Assembly (NCBI RefSeq): GCF_900116205.1
Contig: NZ_FOZS01000001.1
Location: 620,001 to 684,000, forward strand
Source of the DNA: Halostagnicola kamekurae
GTDB lineage: Archaea > Halobacteriota > Halobacteria > Halobacteriales > Natrialbaceae
Length of the DNA: 64,000 bases
Direction: 5' to 3'
This document shows, one piece after another, positions 9,414-16,770 of this stretch; position 1 is the first letter of the stretch; each line of letters begins with the position of its first letter. Below the pieces are notes generated by a model that was given only the letters and a program-made list of their open reading frames with translations, was not told the origin of the DNA and ran no database searches. Both the position numbers and the translations under genes were made by a program.

Positions 9414-10613
9414 TCAGTCGGACTCGTTACAGGCCGCGATGATAACCTCGGGGTCGTCGATCAGCCGATTTTCCATGTAGTTGCCCTTCCCCTTGCCGGC
9501 CCACTTGCGCTCTTGCTCGATGATCGAGAGGAACTCGAGTTCCGAGAGGATGTCCCGCACCCGGCGCAGTTTCAGGTGCTCGGACTGATCGCGATCGCAG
9601 AGTCGCTTGTAGAGGTCGTACACCTCGTTGGTCGTCACGGGCGCGTCGTCGCCTTCCTTTTGCTGGGTGAGCAGGGCCATCGCCTCGAGCACCAGCTTCG
9701 CGTGGCTCGGGCTCTTAGAGATGAGTTCGGCCAGCCGGCTGGTCTCCTCGCGCTCGTGGGCCTGATCGACGCAGGACTCGGTAACCCGCTCGAGGTCGTT
9801 CTCCTCGGCGATCTCGCCCGCGAAGCGCAGGATGTCGATCGCCTTGCGCGCGTCGCCGTGTTCGCGGGCCGCGAGTGCGGCGACGCGGGGGACGACGCCG
9901 TCCTCGAGGACGCCCTCGTGGAACGCGTCGGAGCGCGAGTGGAGGATTTCACGGATCTGAGTCGCGTCGTAGGGTGAAAAGACGTACTCGCGCTCGCAGA
10001 GACTGGACTTGATGCGCTCGTCCAGCGAGTCCTTGTACCGGACCTTGTTCGAGATACCGATGACGCCGACCGTGCTCTCGGTGAGCTTGCCGGACTCGAC
10101 GGCCCGGGAGAGCTGCATGAGGATGTCGTCGTCCTCGATCTTGTCGACCTCGTCCAGGATTATCAGCGCGACGTCGTAACGGGTGTCGATGATCTGCCAG
10201 AGCCGACGGTAATACTCGGCGGTGCTCAGCCCCGAGTGGGGGATCGAGATGTCCGTCTCCGCCTGATCATTGAGCTGGTGGCCGGCAGACTGGACGGCCT
10301 GGGTCTCCGTCGACTCCTGGAGGCAGTCGACGTACGCGACGCCGATCGAGACGTCGTTGCCCGTGGCGCGGTCGACCGCCTGGTTCGTGATGAACTTCGA
10401 ACAGAGCGATTTGCCGGTTCCCGTCTTCCCGTAGACGAGGACGTTGTTGGGCGTGTTGCCCCGCGTCGCCGGTTTGATCGCGTTCGCGAGGTTCGTCAAC
10501 TCGTCCTCGCGACCGATGATCCGATCGCCGTCCGGAAGGTGCGACACCTGCAACAGCTCTTTGTTGCGGAAGATCTCGTTTTCGCTCCCGAAGTAATCCG
10601 TCGAGCCCGACAT
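9414..10613 (-). CDS. Orc1/Cdc6 family replication initiator
   Basis: Origin-binding AAA+ ATPase, 399 residues. Walker A GKTGTGKS is at 62-69, Walker B LIILDEVDK at about 147-155, sensor-1 GISNK near 175, and a C-terminal winged helix (about 310-395) ends in YMENRLIDDPEV. The gene reads away from the adjacent repeat-rich origin, which starts about 50 nt upstream of its ATG. Haloarchaea carry many orc/cdc6 paralogues, each usually paired with its own origin repeats, and I cannot give the paralogue number. Confidence 0.95.
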   Translation of the reverse strand: MSGSTDYFGSENEIFRNKELLQVSHLPDGDRIIGREDELTNLANAIKPATRGNTPNNVLVYGKTGTGKSLCSKFITNQAVDRATGNDVSIGVAYVDCLQESTETQAVQSAGHQLNDQAETDISIPHSGLSTAEYYRRLWQIIDTRYDVALIILDEVDKIEDDDILMQLSRAVESGKLTESTVGVIGISNKVRYKDSLDERIKSSLCEREYVFSPYDATQIREILHSRSDAFHEGVLEDGVVPRVAALAAREHGDARKAIDILRFAGEIAEENDLERVTESCVDQAHEREETSRLAELISKSPSHAKLVLEAMALLTQQKEGDDAPVTTNEVYDLYKRLCDRDQSEHLKLRRVRDILSELEFLSIIEQERKWAGKGKGNYMENRLIDDPEVIIAACNESD

Positions 10614-11469
10614 TCGGTTGCTCGAGACATTCGCCGGTTACCCCTTAAGCGTTCGGGACCGCAGTTCCGCTGTATACTCGAGATTCGAAGGGTACGAGAA
10701 CTGAATCGACGCATCTACACCCCTCGGTGCCGCTGTATGGGCTAGAGGGGACCCCGACTTTCCGCTGTATAGGCGAGCTGGGTCGGCGGTCGTCACGAGC
10801 AGATCGCGAGTTACGCCACGGCCCCGCGGCGGGACCCCGGAGTGCCGCTGTATGGTGTACGACCACCCCGGAGTGCCGCTGTATCGGTGCCGATCGACGA
10901 CAGTGTCCCACCCTACGGGCGAATCGGCGGGAGCAGGACGGACACCGTAGTTCCGCTGTATTGGTTGAAAAGAGTTTCTATAGGGAATTAGCGGGCCGTT
11001 TTCCACCCCTTGGTGCCGCTGTATGCGGAGACACACACCCCGCGTTGCCGCTGTATGGATCGGTCGTCCCGTCGACTCGAAACTGAGGTCAATGACGTCT
11101 GAGACGGTGCTGGAAGCCGCGATAGAGCGAAAAACGAGCCAGAACGGCACCTCGAGTCGACTCGAGCGGACAGACGGTCAATTCCAAGTGACCGTCACGA
11201 CGTTCAATTTGCTTACTGGACTATCACGAAAGTCACCTATTTAGGAATGTTGGAACCGGTTCAATTGCTAGATCCTGTTGTAGCGCTATCGAAATTCGTA
11301 TGCAATCCGCTGGCAATCCGTGATAGATCGCTCTCAGGCGTACCGTAGCAACCGACGGTTTTCAGACCTTCTCGAGTGCCTATACAGCGGCAACGCGGGG
11401 TGTGTCCCCGTCCCATTCCGCTGAGATATGCAGTCACAAAACGTCTCGAAACTGCTCCGAGGGAAAACC
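10614..11469. other. replication origin region (oriC-like) upstream of orc1/cdc6
   Basis: This 856-nt gene-free segment holds nine copies of an ORB-like repeat and the most A/T-rich stretches nearby (about 10962-10992 and 11190-11290). Eight repeats face one way at the orc1/cdc6 side and one faces the other way at the far end, flanking the 11190-11290 A/T-rich part, which is the best candidate for the DNA-unwinding element. Inverted ORBs flanking an A/T-rich element next to an orc/cdc6 gene is the established layout of haloarchaeal origins. Activity in this strain is inferred, not shown. Confidence 0.85.
10655..11400 (+). repeat. nine ORB-like repeats, consensus ACCCC-N3-GTKCCGCTGTAT
   Basis: The invariant core CCGCTGTAT occurs on the + strand at 10667-10675, 10730-10738, 10762-10770, 10845-10853, 10876-10884, 10953-10961, 11016-11024 and 11048-11056, and on the - strand at 11382-11390. 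Most copies carry ACCCC 7-9 nt before the core, which read on the other strand is the G-string typical of ORBs. The last direct copy and the inverted copy share CCCCGCGTTGCCGCTGTAT. The core differs from the best-known haloarchaeal ORB, as expected for initiator-specific repeats. Confidence 0.9.
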
Positions 11470-11536
11470 GACTCTTACGTATCCACACAGAGAACCACTA
11501 CACATCCGCGCAGAGGCCCCTATGCGTCCGCGCAGA
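11470..11536 (-). repeat. three-unit tandem repeat that includes the hisH stop codon
   Basis: Reading the hisH strand, three units of 22, 23 and 22 nt begin TCTGCGCGGACGCATAG, TCTGCGCGGATGTGTAG and TCTGTGTGGATACGTAA. The first contains the last codons and TAG stop of hisH. The next two repeat that tail with a TAG and a TAA at the same place. Later units are progressively more diverged. Confidence 0.8.
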
Positions 11537-12182
11537 TCTCAACGAAGTTCCGCAGGATCTGCAGCCCCGTCTCGCCGCTCTTCTCGGGGTGGAACTGCGT
11601 TCCGAAGACGGTGCCGTCCTCGTTGGCGACGATAGAGGCGAACTCCCGTTCGTAGTCGGTCGAGGCGACGGTCGCCTCCGCCGCGTCGGGAACGGCGTAG
11701 TAGGAGTGGACGAAGTAGGCGTACTCCCCGTCGACGCCCTCGACGAGCGGGTGTTCGCGCTCGACGGAGAGTTCGTTCCAGCCCATGTGAGGGACTTTCT
11801 GCCCGTCGTCGAAGCGAACGTTCGTCCCCGGGATCAGGTCCAGCCCTTCGACGGCGGCGTCACCGTCTGTCTCGCCCTCTTCGCTCGAGGTGAGCAGCAT
11901 CTGCATCCCGAGACAGATCCCGAAGAGCGGTTGGCCGCGCTCGGCGACCGCGAGGAGGTCCTCGCGGATCGAATCCGCGTTCTCGACGCCCTCCCGAAAC
12001 GCGCCGACGCCTGGGAGGACGACCCCGTCGGCGGCCTCGAAGGCCTCGGGGTCGTCGGTGATCTCGACGGCTGCGCCCGCGCGTTCCAACCCGCGGGTCA
12101 CGCTTCGGAGGTTCCCGAGCCCGTAGTCGACGACGACCACGGAGGCGAGTTCCTCCTCCGGCGGCGATGGCATCGTGCTCAT
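11520..12182 (-). CDS. hisH: imidazole glycerol phosphate synthase, glutaminase subunit HisH
   Basis: Supplies ammonia from glutamine to HisF in histidine biosynthesis. From MSTMPSPPEEE (12182) the protein is 220 residues. The class-I amidotransferase triad is visible: nucleophile Cys in GICLGMQ and His/Glu in GTQFHPEKS, plus PGVGAF and VPHMGWN. Other his genes are not adjacent, which is usual for haloarchaea. Its 3' end overlaps an unusual tandem repeat that re-copies the stop codon, so the annotated end is the first of several stops. Confidence 0.96.
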   Translation of the reverse strand: MSTMPSPPEEELASVVVVDYGLGNLRSVTRGLERAGAAVEITDDPEAFEAADGVVLPGVGAFREGVENADSIREDLLAVAERGQPLFGICLGMQMLLTSSEEGETDGDAAVEGLDLIPGTNVRFDDGQKVPHMGWNELSVEREHPLVEGVDGEYAYFVHSYYAVPDAAEATVASTDYEREFASIVANEDGTVFGTQFHPEKSGETGLQILRNFVEICADA

Positions 12183-12230
12183 AGTGTCGACTGGGGTTCG
12201 GGACGGCAAGTGCGTTGCCCTTCGAGCAAG

Positions 12231-12300
12231 TCCCACCCGAAAGTTTCCCTCAGAATCCCACCCCGAAAGTCTCGCTCGAGAAGTCTCACCCCGAAAACCG
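12231..12300. repeat. degenerate tandem repeat 3' of the uracil-DNA glycosylase gene
   Basis: Three units of 25-28 nt start TCCCACCCGAAAG, TCCCACCCCGAAAG and TCTCACCCCGAAA. They lie 33 nt beyond the glycosylase stop and before the hisH promoter. The later bases of the units differ, so this is an old or decaying repeat rather than a recent duplication. Confidence 0.7.
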
Positions 12301-12332
12301 GCCGGTCGAGGACGATCCGACCGTTGCCGCTC

Positions 12333-12932
12333 TCAAAACCCGTCAAGTCGCCGCTGGCTGCTGGTACTGCCGTCGGCACCCGCCAGATCCGCGGCCGTCT
12401 CGAGGGCGTCCCTGAACGTCTCCTCCTGGCTGCGGTCGTACAGCGTCGCCGCCGGATGCACCGAGAGGACGACCCGTCGCGGCGAGCCGTCGATCCGGAT
12501 CTCCTCAACGGAGCCCGCCTCGGCGGTGATTCCGACGGAGCGGCCGAGCAGGTGTTCGCTGGGTACCTTCCCGAGCGTGACGAGCACGTCCGGATCCAGC
12601 CGCTCGATTTCGGCCTCGAGGTAGCCCCGACAGTTCTCGAGTTCCGTCTTCGTCGGATCGCGGTTCTCGGGCGGTCGACAGCGAACGCAGTTTGTGATCC
12701 GAACGTCCTCGCGTTCCAGGCCGACGACGAGCAGAGTGTCGTCGAGTACCGACCCGCTCCGTCCGACGAACGGTTCGCCCTGCTCGTCCTCGTTCGCACC
12801 CGGTCCCTCGCCGACGAACAGGATGTCGGCGTCTTCGGGGCCAGTTCCGTTGACGATCTGACTCCGCGAGTCGACCAGTTTCGGACACCGCTCGCAGGCA
12901 GTTACCTCGAGTCCGTCTAGCTCCTCGTCCAT
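12333..12932 (-). CDS. uracil-DNA glycosylase, family 4-like (Fe-S)
   Basis: Removes uracil from DNA. The 199-residue product has the family-4 motif GEGPGANEDEQGEPFVG (41-57), the C-terminal SVHPAA motif, and four cysteines placed for the 4Fe-4S cluster (Cys13, Cys16, Cys85, Cys101). A short R/S-rich tail follows. The ATG at 12932 directly precedes the conserved N-terminal Cys pair. It lies upstream of hisH on the same strand, separated by 150 nt containing a tandem repeat. Confidence 0.93.
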   Translation of the reverse strand: MDEELDGLEVTACERCPKLVDSRSQIVNGTGPEDADILFVGEGPGANEDEQGEPFVGRSGSVLDDTLLVVGLEREDVRITNCVRCRPPENRDPTKTELENCRGYLEAEIERLDPDVLVTLGKVPSEHLLGRSVGITAEAGSVEEIRIDGSPRRVVLSVHPAATLYDRSQEETFRDALETAADLAGADGSTSSQRRLDGF

Positions 12933-13049
12933 GGTCGTCGCTTGGACGCCCCCATACTACGTGTTTCGGGTCGCACATGCCGGCCGATCGCACCCGCTAG
13001 GTCGGAGTCGTTTCACCGCCGCCCGTCCAACTCACCCCGGTGAATTGAT

Positions 13050-13610
13050 TCACGCGGCGTCGAACCGGTATTCGCGGCCCGCACGCGCGGCCGCTCGTGC
13101 CACTCGAATCGGTTCCGGTCGGCCGCCTTCGGGAGTGAACTCGCGAACGATCTCCGCCGCTCGCGAGTGCGAGACACCGACGGCGCGGACGTACACCGTT
13201 TCGTCGTCGACCGACACCAGTCGTCGCGTCGGCAGCGATCGGTACCGCTCGAGTCGCTCTGTAAGTTGGTCGCCGGAAAAAGCGTCACTGAGTGCGTCTT
13301 CGAGGCCGTCGCTCTCCTCGAACGTGACGGCGAGAACGGATCGGTCGGTTGTTCGTGCGATACGTGAGAGGTTGACGATGTTGTACCACGCGGGGGCGAC
13401 GGCACCGAGCAGTACCACCTCGACGTCCGGTCGGTCGATCTTTTCGACGACCGATACGATCGCGTCGGTCGCGTCCATCCCGCCGACGGTACACGTCGAA
13501 AACGCGATCGTCTCGACGACTCGGTCGGCCTGAACGACCGCACCGGCGAGCGTGCTCTGCTCACCAGCGGCTGATTCTGCGATCCCCAACACCCGCGCCC
13601 CGGCTTTCAT
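13050..13610 (-). CDS. DUF99 family protein (endonuclease V-like fold)
   Basis: 186 residues matching the archaeal UPF0215/DUF99 family: N-terminal KAGARVLGIAESA, central DATDAIVSVVEKI and C-terminal GVSHSRAAEIVREF. The family adopts a fold related to endonuclease V, but no activity is established. Its ATG overlaps the TGA of the upstream DUF5786 gene by one base (TGATG), so the two are translationally coupled and co-transcribed. Confidence 0.88.
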   Translation of the reverse strand: MKAGARVLGIAESAAGEQSTLAGAVVQADRVVETIAFSTCTVGGMDATDAIVSVVEKIDRPDVEVVLLGAVAPAWYNIVNLSRIARTTDRSVLAVTFEESDGLEDALSDAFSGDQLTERLERYRSLPTRRLVSVDDETVYVRAVGVSHSRAAEIVREFTPEGGRPEPIRVARAAARAGREYRFDAA

Positions 13611-13792
13611 CAGGCGTCGTCGTCTTCGTCTTTGATCTCCGCGAGGCGGTCGAGTAGTTCGTCGCTCGAGGCGCCGTTTTCGAACTCGAGCGTGCCGTCG
13701 TGGTGGCTCTGTTCGGACTCTACCGCGTCGTCGTCGTCAAAATCTGCGTCAACCTCTTGCTGTTCGGATTCGTCGTAGCTTCCGAATCCCAT
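13610..13792 (-). CDS. DUF5786 family small acidic protein (60 aa)
   Basis: The product starts MGFGSYDESEQQEV and is extremely acidic, ending EIKDEDDDA, a hallmark of the Halobacteria-only DUF5786 family. I chose the start at 13792 because the conserved GFGSYDES block begins there; earlier in-frame Met codons add an unconserved leader. It overlaps the downstream DUF99 gene by one nucleotide. Function unknown. Confidence 0.85.
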   Translation of the reverse strand: MGFGSYDESEQQEVDADFDDDDAVESEQSHHDGTLEFENGASSDELLDRLAEIKDEDDDA

Positions 13793-13871
13793 ACGGTGTT
13801 CCATACGACCCGGGGCATCAAAAGTTTCGTGGGTCATACGACTATCAGCTTTCGGGAAGGTCGACGCCAGT

Positions 13872-13878
13872 ATTATAT
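13872..13878 (+). promoter_or_regulatory. TATA box of the metallo-hydrolase gene
   Basis: ATTATAT lies 24-30 nt before the ATG at 13902, which predicts a leaderless transcript. Confidence 0.6.
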
Positions 13879-13901
13879 CGACGGCTCTCAAGAACTCGCC
13901 T

Positions 13902-14519
13902 ATGGAGGTACATCACGTCACCGAGGACGCCGAAACGTTCACCTGCAACGCCTTTCTCGTTCGTGGCGATCGGACGACACTTGTCGACGCGGGCGCGTGG
14001 GAAGGCGTCGTCGACGCGGTTCGAAGCCACCTCGAGGGCGATTCTCTCGACGATGTCGTCCTGACCCACCAACACGGCGACCACGTCGCGGAACTCGAGG
14101 CCGTCTGCGACGCCTTCGATCCCGAGGTGTACGCCTACGCGGCCCACCCGCTTCGGACGCACGAGATCGACGACGGCGACTCCGTCCGAATCGGCGACGA
14201 GTCCTTCGAGGTCGTCTACACGCCGGGTCACGCCGACGATCACGTCTCCTTCGTCTCCGAGACGACGCTGTTTTCGGGCGACGTGGTCGTCCACGACGAC
14301 GGCGCGTTCGACTACGGGAGCTTCGGCCGAACCGACATGGCCGGCCAATCGCGCGAGCGACTCATCGAGAGCCTCGAGGACCTGCTCGGTCGCCTGCCCG
14401 ACTCCGTCGAACACATGTACGCGGGCCACGGCGGCGTCTTCCACGGCGACGTCACGGACGTGGTCGAGACGGCACTCGAGCGAGCCCAAAAGCGCGAGCC
14501 GAAGTACCCCGACGAGTGA
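13902..14519 (+). CDS. MBL-fold metallo-hydrolase
   Basis: 205 residues with the metallo-beta-lactamase motif THQHGDH (55-61), a second metal ligand in YTPGHADDHV, SGDVVVHDDG and the C-terminal YAGHGG, so a dinuclear zinc site should be intact. The substrate cannot be told; glyoxalase-II-like hydrolase is the nearest general class. It is expressed from its own TATA box and is divergent from the DUF5786-DUF99 pair. Confidence 0.9.
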   Translation: MEVHHVTEDAETFTCNAFLVRGDRTTLVDAGAWEGVVDAVRSHLEGDSLDDVVLTHQHGDHVAELEAVCDAFDPEVYAYAAHPLRTHEIDDGDSVRIGDESFEVVYTPGHADDHVSFVSETTLFSGDVVVHDDGAFDYGSFGRTDMAGQSRERLIESLEDLLGRLPDSVEHMYAGHGGVFHGDVTDVVETALERAQKREPKYPDE

Positions 14520-14606
14520 GCGAGTAACCTCGAGAATCGTCGGTTCCTCGGCAAAACCAGTCGCTCGAGGATCCGTAGATCGAAATCGCGTGAGAAAATT
14601 CGCCGA

Positions 14607-14756
14607 TTATGCCGCGCGCGCTTCTTTGGCTTTCGGGCGGAGCTTCTTGTAACCGCACTTGCGACAGCGGTTCGCCTCTTTCGAGTTGCGAGCGTTACAG
14701 CGCATACAGATCTGTTTCTCGAGCATCCGTTTTTCCGCGGCGTCGAAACTGGCCAT
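14607..14756 (-). CDS. rpl40e: ribosomal protein L40e
   Basis: A 49-residue basic zinc-ribbon protein of the large ribosomal subunit. It starts [15 protein letters not shown] and has CMRC and CRKCGY knuckles, then a Lys/Arg-rich tail ending in ARAA. The start at 14756 matches the normal N-terminus of archaeal L40e. It is convergent with the metallo-hydrolase gene and lies upstream of tsr3's region on the same strand. Confidence 0.95.
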   Translation of the reverse strand: MASFDAAEKRMLEKQICMRCNARNSKEANRCRKCGYKKLRPKAKEARAA

Positions 14757-14841
14757 GTGGGTGGATTGGCCGGTGGCGCATATAATGGCTGCGGTCCGCA
14801 CTGAGACGTTTCAAGGCGGTCGTCGGGAGCCTCGGGAACTC

Positions 14842-15342
14842 TCACTCGTCGGCCAGATAGTCCTCCTGCACGGCGACGACCTCCCTCGAGTCCGCGCACT
14901 CGGCGTACCGATCCAGCGGCTCCTCGTTGAGCGTCAGGAAGGTCTCGCCCCAGCGGAACGGCTCGAGGAGGTCCGCGGCCGCCTCGCGCTCGCCGAAAAT
15001 ACGGAGTGCGCCAGCGAGCGCTTCGACGGTCGTCAGCTCGAAGGGGCGGCCGTAGTTGACGGGATTTGCGGCGACGAGAAAGGGCAGCGCGCGATGGACG
15101 CCGTTCATCGAGAACGACGCCTCCTCGGCAGACTCCCACGAGCAATCGAGTGCGACGAGCGTCCCGAGTCCGTCGGCGGCGTCCGCGGGCGAGAGCGCCT
15201 GCTCCGCGTGGGGATTGAGGACGATCCCGTAGGGCACCCGTCGCATCGACCGGTGGAGGATCGCCCGGTCGAACTGCTCGAGGCGACGGGCGGTGCACTT
15301 GTCCGGGTCGTCGTCGCCCTCGTAGTAGACGTGACACTCCAC
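14842..15342 (-). CDS. tsr3: Tsr3-type rRNA aminocarboxypropyltransferase (DUF367)
   Basis: Transfers the aminocarboxypropyl group of SAM to a conserved pseudouridine of small-subunit rRNA. The predicted start is GTG at 15342 ([18 protein letters not shown]). Family motifs include [44 protein letters not shown] and [11 protein letters not shown]. Length is 166 residues, normal for archaeal members. It sits just upstream of the L40e gene on the same strand, with 85 nt between, linking two ribosome-related functions. Confidence 0.93.
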   Translation of the reverse strand: MECHVYYEGDDDPDKCTARRLEQFDRAILHRSMRRVPYGIVLNPHAEQALSPADAADGLGTLVALDCSWESAEEASFSMNGVHRALPFLVAANPVNYGRPFELTTVEALAGALRIFGEREAAADLLEPFRWGETFLTLNEEPLDRYAECADSREVVAVQEDYLADE

Positions 15343-15474
15343 ACCCGCCGTAGGCGGGGCCGGGAGAAAAACCGTGTGACTCGTCAGTCGGGTCGCCCGA
15401 AGCTGGTGACGATGAACCAGACGAACCCGAGACGCCGACGCTTTTCACCCGCCGGGCCGAACCTCGAGGCGACC

Positions 15475-15804
15475 ATGGACGGAGCCGCCCTCGTGAGACG
15501 GTATTACGACGCGCTCGACGACCACGAGTACGAGACGCTCGCAGGACTGCTAGACCCGACGTTCGTCCAGCAGCGACCGGATCGAACCTTCGAGAGCCGC
15601 GAGGCGTTCGTCGCGTTCATGCGCGAGAAGCGGCCGAATCCCGACACGAGCCACGACCTCGCGGAACTCGTCGTCGACGACGAACGCGGCCGAATCGCCG
15701 CTCGAGGGCGCGTCCTCGAGGGCGAGGCGGAACTGTTCGAGTTCGCGGATTTCTTCGAGCTAGCGGACGACTCGATCTGTCGGCTGGAAACGTACAGCCG
15801 GTAA
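15475..15804 (+). CDS. SnoaL/NTF2-like fold protein
   Basis: 109 residues starting MDGAALVRRYYDALDDHEY, a pattern typical of the NTF2-like superfamily (helix, then YDALDDHEYETLAGLLDPTF). The fold holds ketosteroid isomerases and many proteins without known activity, so no reaction is assigned. I chose ATG 15475 as the conserved beginning. Directly after its stop comes the large palindrome at 15808-15882. Confidence 0.78.
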   Translation: MDGAALVRRYYDALDDHEYETLAGLLDPTFVQQRPDRTFESREAFVAFMREKRPNPDTSHDLAELVVDDERGRIAARGRVLEGEAELFEFADFFELADDSICRLETYSR

Positions 15805-15807
15805 AAC

Positions 15808-15882
15808 CCACGTGCGGTGGCGCGCACTCGAGAGCGGGTCGCGATTCGCGACCCGCTCTCGAGTGCGCGCCACCGCACGTGG
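15808..15882. repeat. perfect 75-nt palindrome (37-nt arms, 1-nt centre)
   Basis: The arms 15808-15844 and 15846-15882 are exact reverse complements around T15845. The arm begins CCACGTGCGGTGGCGCGC and ends GGGTCGCGA. It starts three bases after the stop of the NTF2-like gene. A single arm with one mismatch recurs at 38829-38866, so it belongs to a dispersed repeat. There is no T-tract after it, which argues against a simple terminator. Confidence 0.9.
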
Positions 15883-15951
15883 TTTGAAGGGGGACGCCAG
15901 CCGGTTGGCGCGTAACTATCTGAGCTAACGTGATGAAGAACACCGACCTAT

Positions 15952-16671
15952 TCAGGTGCGTGTCAGGGCCGCCCGATAGTGGTATCCGGTATCGCTCCGT
16001 CTGATGTCAGACACTTCCCAGCCGGTACCGATCGCTGCCTCTCGCAACCGGGCTGGGCTAACCAACCGGAACAGGAGCGCCTCATCCGCGGCCCCTTCGT
16101 ACTCGCAGTGAAAGAGTCGGTAGGCGAGCCCTCGCGTGGGATCGTTTCGATAGCCAAATAGCTCATCCGCGTCTGCGTGTTCGGGATCGTGGAAGTCGAT
16201 AACTGCAGTCGCGTTCGGCTTCGTGATAACGGCGAGATCGCCGAGAAAACGCCTGAGTCCGTGCATCGATCCGGCGAGTTCGACCTGCGTTCCTTTGGCG
16301 TGAACCGACGCGAACTGGTTCCGTTCGAAAGAATCCGGGAGCGCGAACATATCCGCTTGCACCGCGTTCTCGACACCCCGGTCCCGCATCGTTTTGACGA
16401 GGAGGTCGCTGATTTCGATCGCGACCGTCTCAAACTGCTCTTGCCAGTAGAGCGACTCAGCCCCGACTCCTGCACCCATATCGAGAAGCGGCCCGTTGAG
16501 CCAGGAATCGACCCACTGTTGTGCGTCACTCTCGCCGGTCACGGCTCCAAAATAGAACGCTTCGATAGGGTGAACACGAGTTTCAGAGCCATTTCTATCG
16601 ACGAGCGGTTCGTCCCGTTCGCCGAGGTAGTGGTCTCGGATCGCTCGTCCAAATGGATCAGCAGCCACCAT
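15952..16671 (-). CDS. class I SAM-dependent methyltransferase
   Basis: 239 residues. The SAM-binding motif I is LLDMGAGVGAES, followed by an acidic residue in VAIEISDLL, then QADMF, HAKGTQVEL and FHDPEH. The substrate is unknown. I place the start at MVAADPFG (16671) because a strong TATA element (16692-16701) lies about 25 nt upstream, which predicts a leaderless transcript from that ATG; an in-frame ATG at 16683 would be too close to the TATA. Confidence 0.85.
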   Translation of the reverse strand: MVAADPFGRAIRDHYLGERDEPLVDRNGSETRVHPIEAFYFGAVTGESDAQQWVDSWLNGPLLDMGAGVGAESLYWQEQFETVAIEISDLLVKTMRDRGVENAVQADMFALPDSFERNQFASVHAKGTQVELAGSMHGLRRFLGDLAVITKPNATAVIDFHDPEHADADELFGYRNDPTRGLAYRLFHCEYEGAADEALLFRLVSPARLREAAIGTGWEVSDIRRSDTGYHYRAALTRT

Positions 16672-16691
16672 GAGTGCTAGCATCCCTCAAT

Positions 16692-16701
16692 TATAATAAA
16701 C
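16692..16701 (-). promoter_or_regulatory. TATA box of the methyltransferase gene
   Basis: On the reverse strand TTTATTATAA lies 21-30 nt before the ATG at 16671, in a markedly A/T-rich stretch. Confidence 0.65.
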
Positions 16702-16770
16702 CTATAATGATAGTGAGTCTCAGGCAAACACTGGTTTCGAGCAACGAATCGACGAGATATCTTACTGTTA

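Noticed and set aside
10655-11400. CRISPR array
   Set aside because: The repeat core is only 9-12 nt conserved, spacing varies from about 30 to more than 300 nt, one copy is inverted and the neighbour is orc1/cdc6, all of which fit an origin.
15808-15882. intrinsic transcription terminator
   Set aside because: A hairpin this long would be far stronger than needed and no T-tract follows it; archaeal termination depends on T-runs, so I classed it as a repeat.
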